A stretch of 6,321 nucleotides of DNA, from the NCBI GenBank assembly GCA_001799225.1, contig MGTA01000113.1:8770-15090 (forward strand), in the 5' to 3' direction. Shown one piece after another: positions 6,211-6,321 of the stretch (within the stretch, counting starts at the first letter, position 1; each line of letters begins with the position of its first letter). Both the position numbers and the translations under genes were made by a program. The notes under the pieces were generated by a model. That model worked only from the letters and a program-made list of their open reading frames with translations, made no database searches and was not told where the DNA came from. The stretch is from Deltaproteobacteria bacterium RIFOXYD12_FULL_50_9 (GTDB taxonomy: Bacteria > Desulfobacterota > Desulfobulbia > Desulfobulbales > CALZHT01).

Positions 6211-6321
6211 ATCAAAACATCATAGAACAGAGTGGCAGGGTGTTCATGAACACCTATGGCAGATTCCCGGCAGTAATGGTGGAAGGAAGCGGCTGCCGGC
6301 TTAAAGACAGCGAAGGCAGGG
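6207..6321 (+). CDS. argD: Acetylornithine aminotransferase, N-terminal fragment (cut by window edge)
   Basis: The ATG overlaps the argB stop (ATGA, 4 bases), and GGAG at 6195-6198 lies 8 bases upstream inside argB, which indicates translational coupling. Only 38 codons are visible. They read MNQNIIEQSGRVFMNTYGRF and continue to a GSGCRLKDSEGR segment, matching the NTYGR(F/L)P...G.G..L.D.xG start typical of ArgD-type class III PLP aminotransferases. ArgD converts N-acetylglutamate semialdehyde to N-acetylornithine. The PLP lysine and the rest lie outside the window. Other class III aminotransferases start similarly, but the position after argB makes ArgD by far the best reading. Confidence 0.93.
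   Translation, partial: MNQNIIEQSGRVFMNTYGRFPAVMVEGSGCRLKDSEGR

Overview
The window looks like chromosomal core DNA from a Gram-negative bacterium, most likely Desulfobacterota (the former Deltaproteobacteria). This is inferred from LPS-transport genes next to rpoN and ptsN, a divergent argB-argD start, and an FG-GAP/VCBS-type exported protein. No database comparison was possible, so the lineage is tentative. No phage, CRISPR array, transposase, tRNA or rRNA gene was seen.

Layout. Bases 1-1324 (minus strand) hold the N-terminal 441 codons of an exported protein with a CsgG/TolB-N-like front part and FG-GAP-like acidic repeats. It runs off the left edge. The gap 1325-1511 contains a compact palindromic repeat of about 87 bp (1382-1468) with terminal inverted repeats and two perfect internal hairpins. 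Next, all on the minus strand and transcribed right to left, comes lptA (4524-5126) > lptB (3752-4474) > rpoN (1981-3450) > ptsN (1512-1976). A roughly 300-bp gap between lptB and rpoN holds a hairpin-rich stretch and a plausible rpoN promoter. From 5329 rightward on the plus strand lies argB, overlapping the start of argD by 4 bp. argD is cut by the right edge. Between lptA and argB, bases 5127-5328 form a compact divergent regulatory region: one sigma70-type promoter facing each way, a 7-bp-arm inverted repeat over the lptA -35, and several short direct repeats.

How the genes work together. LptA (periplasmic bridge) and LptB (cytoplasmic ATPase) belong to the lipopolysaccharide export machine. 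RpoN (sigma-54) and PtsN (EIIA-Ntr) form the familiar nitrogen/regulatory pair, here without the ribosome hibernation gene (hpf) that often sits between them. ArgB and ArgD catalyse steps 2 and 4 of arginine synthesis. The window is mainly housekeeping. The parts that deserve a second look are non-coding: the 1382-1468 palindromic element, the 3653-3751 hairpin/direct-repeat segment, and the lptA/argB divergent operator-like region. The PtsN active-site surroundings are also atypical.
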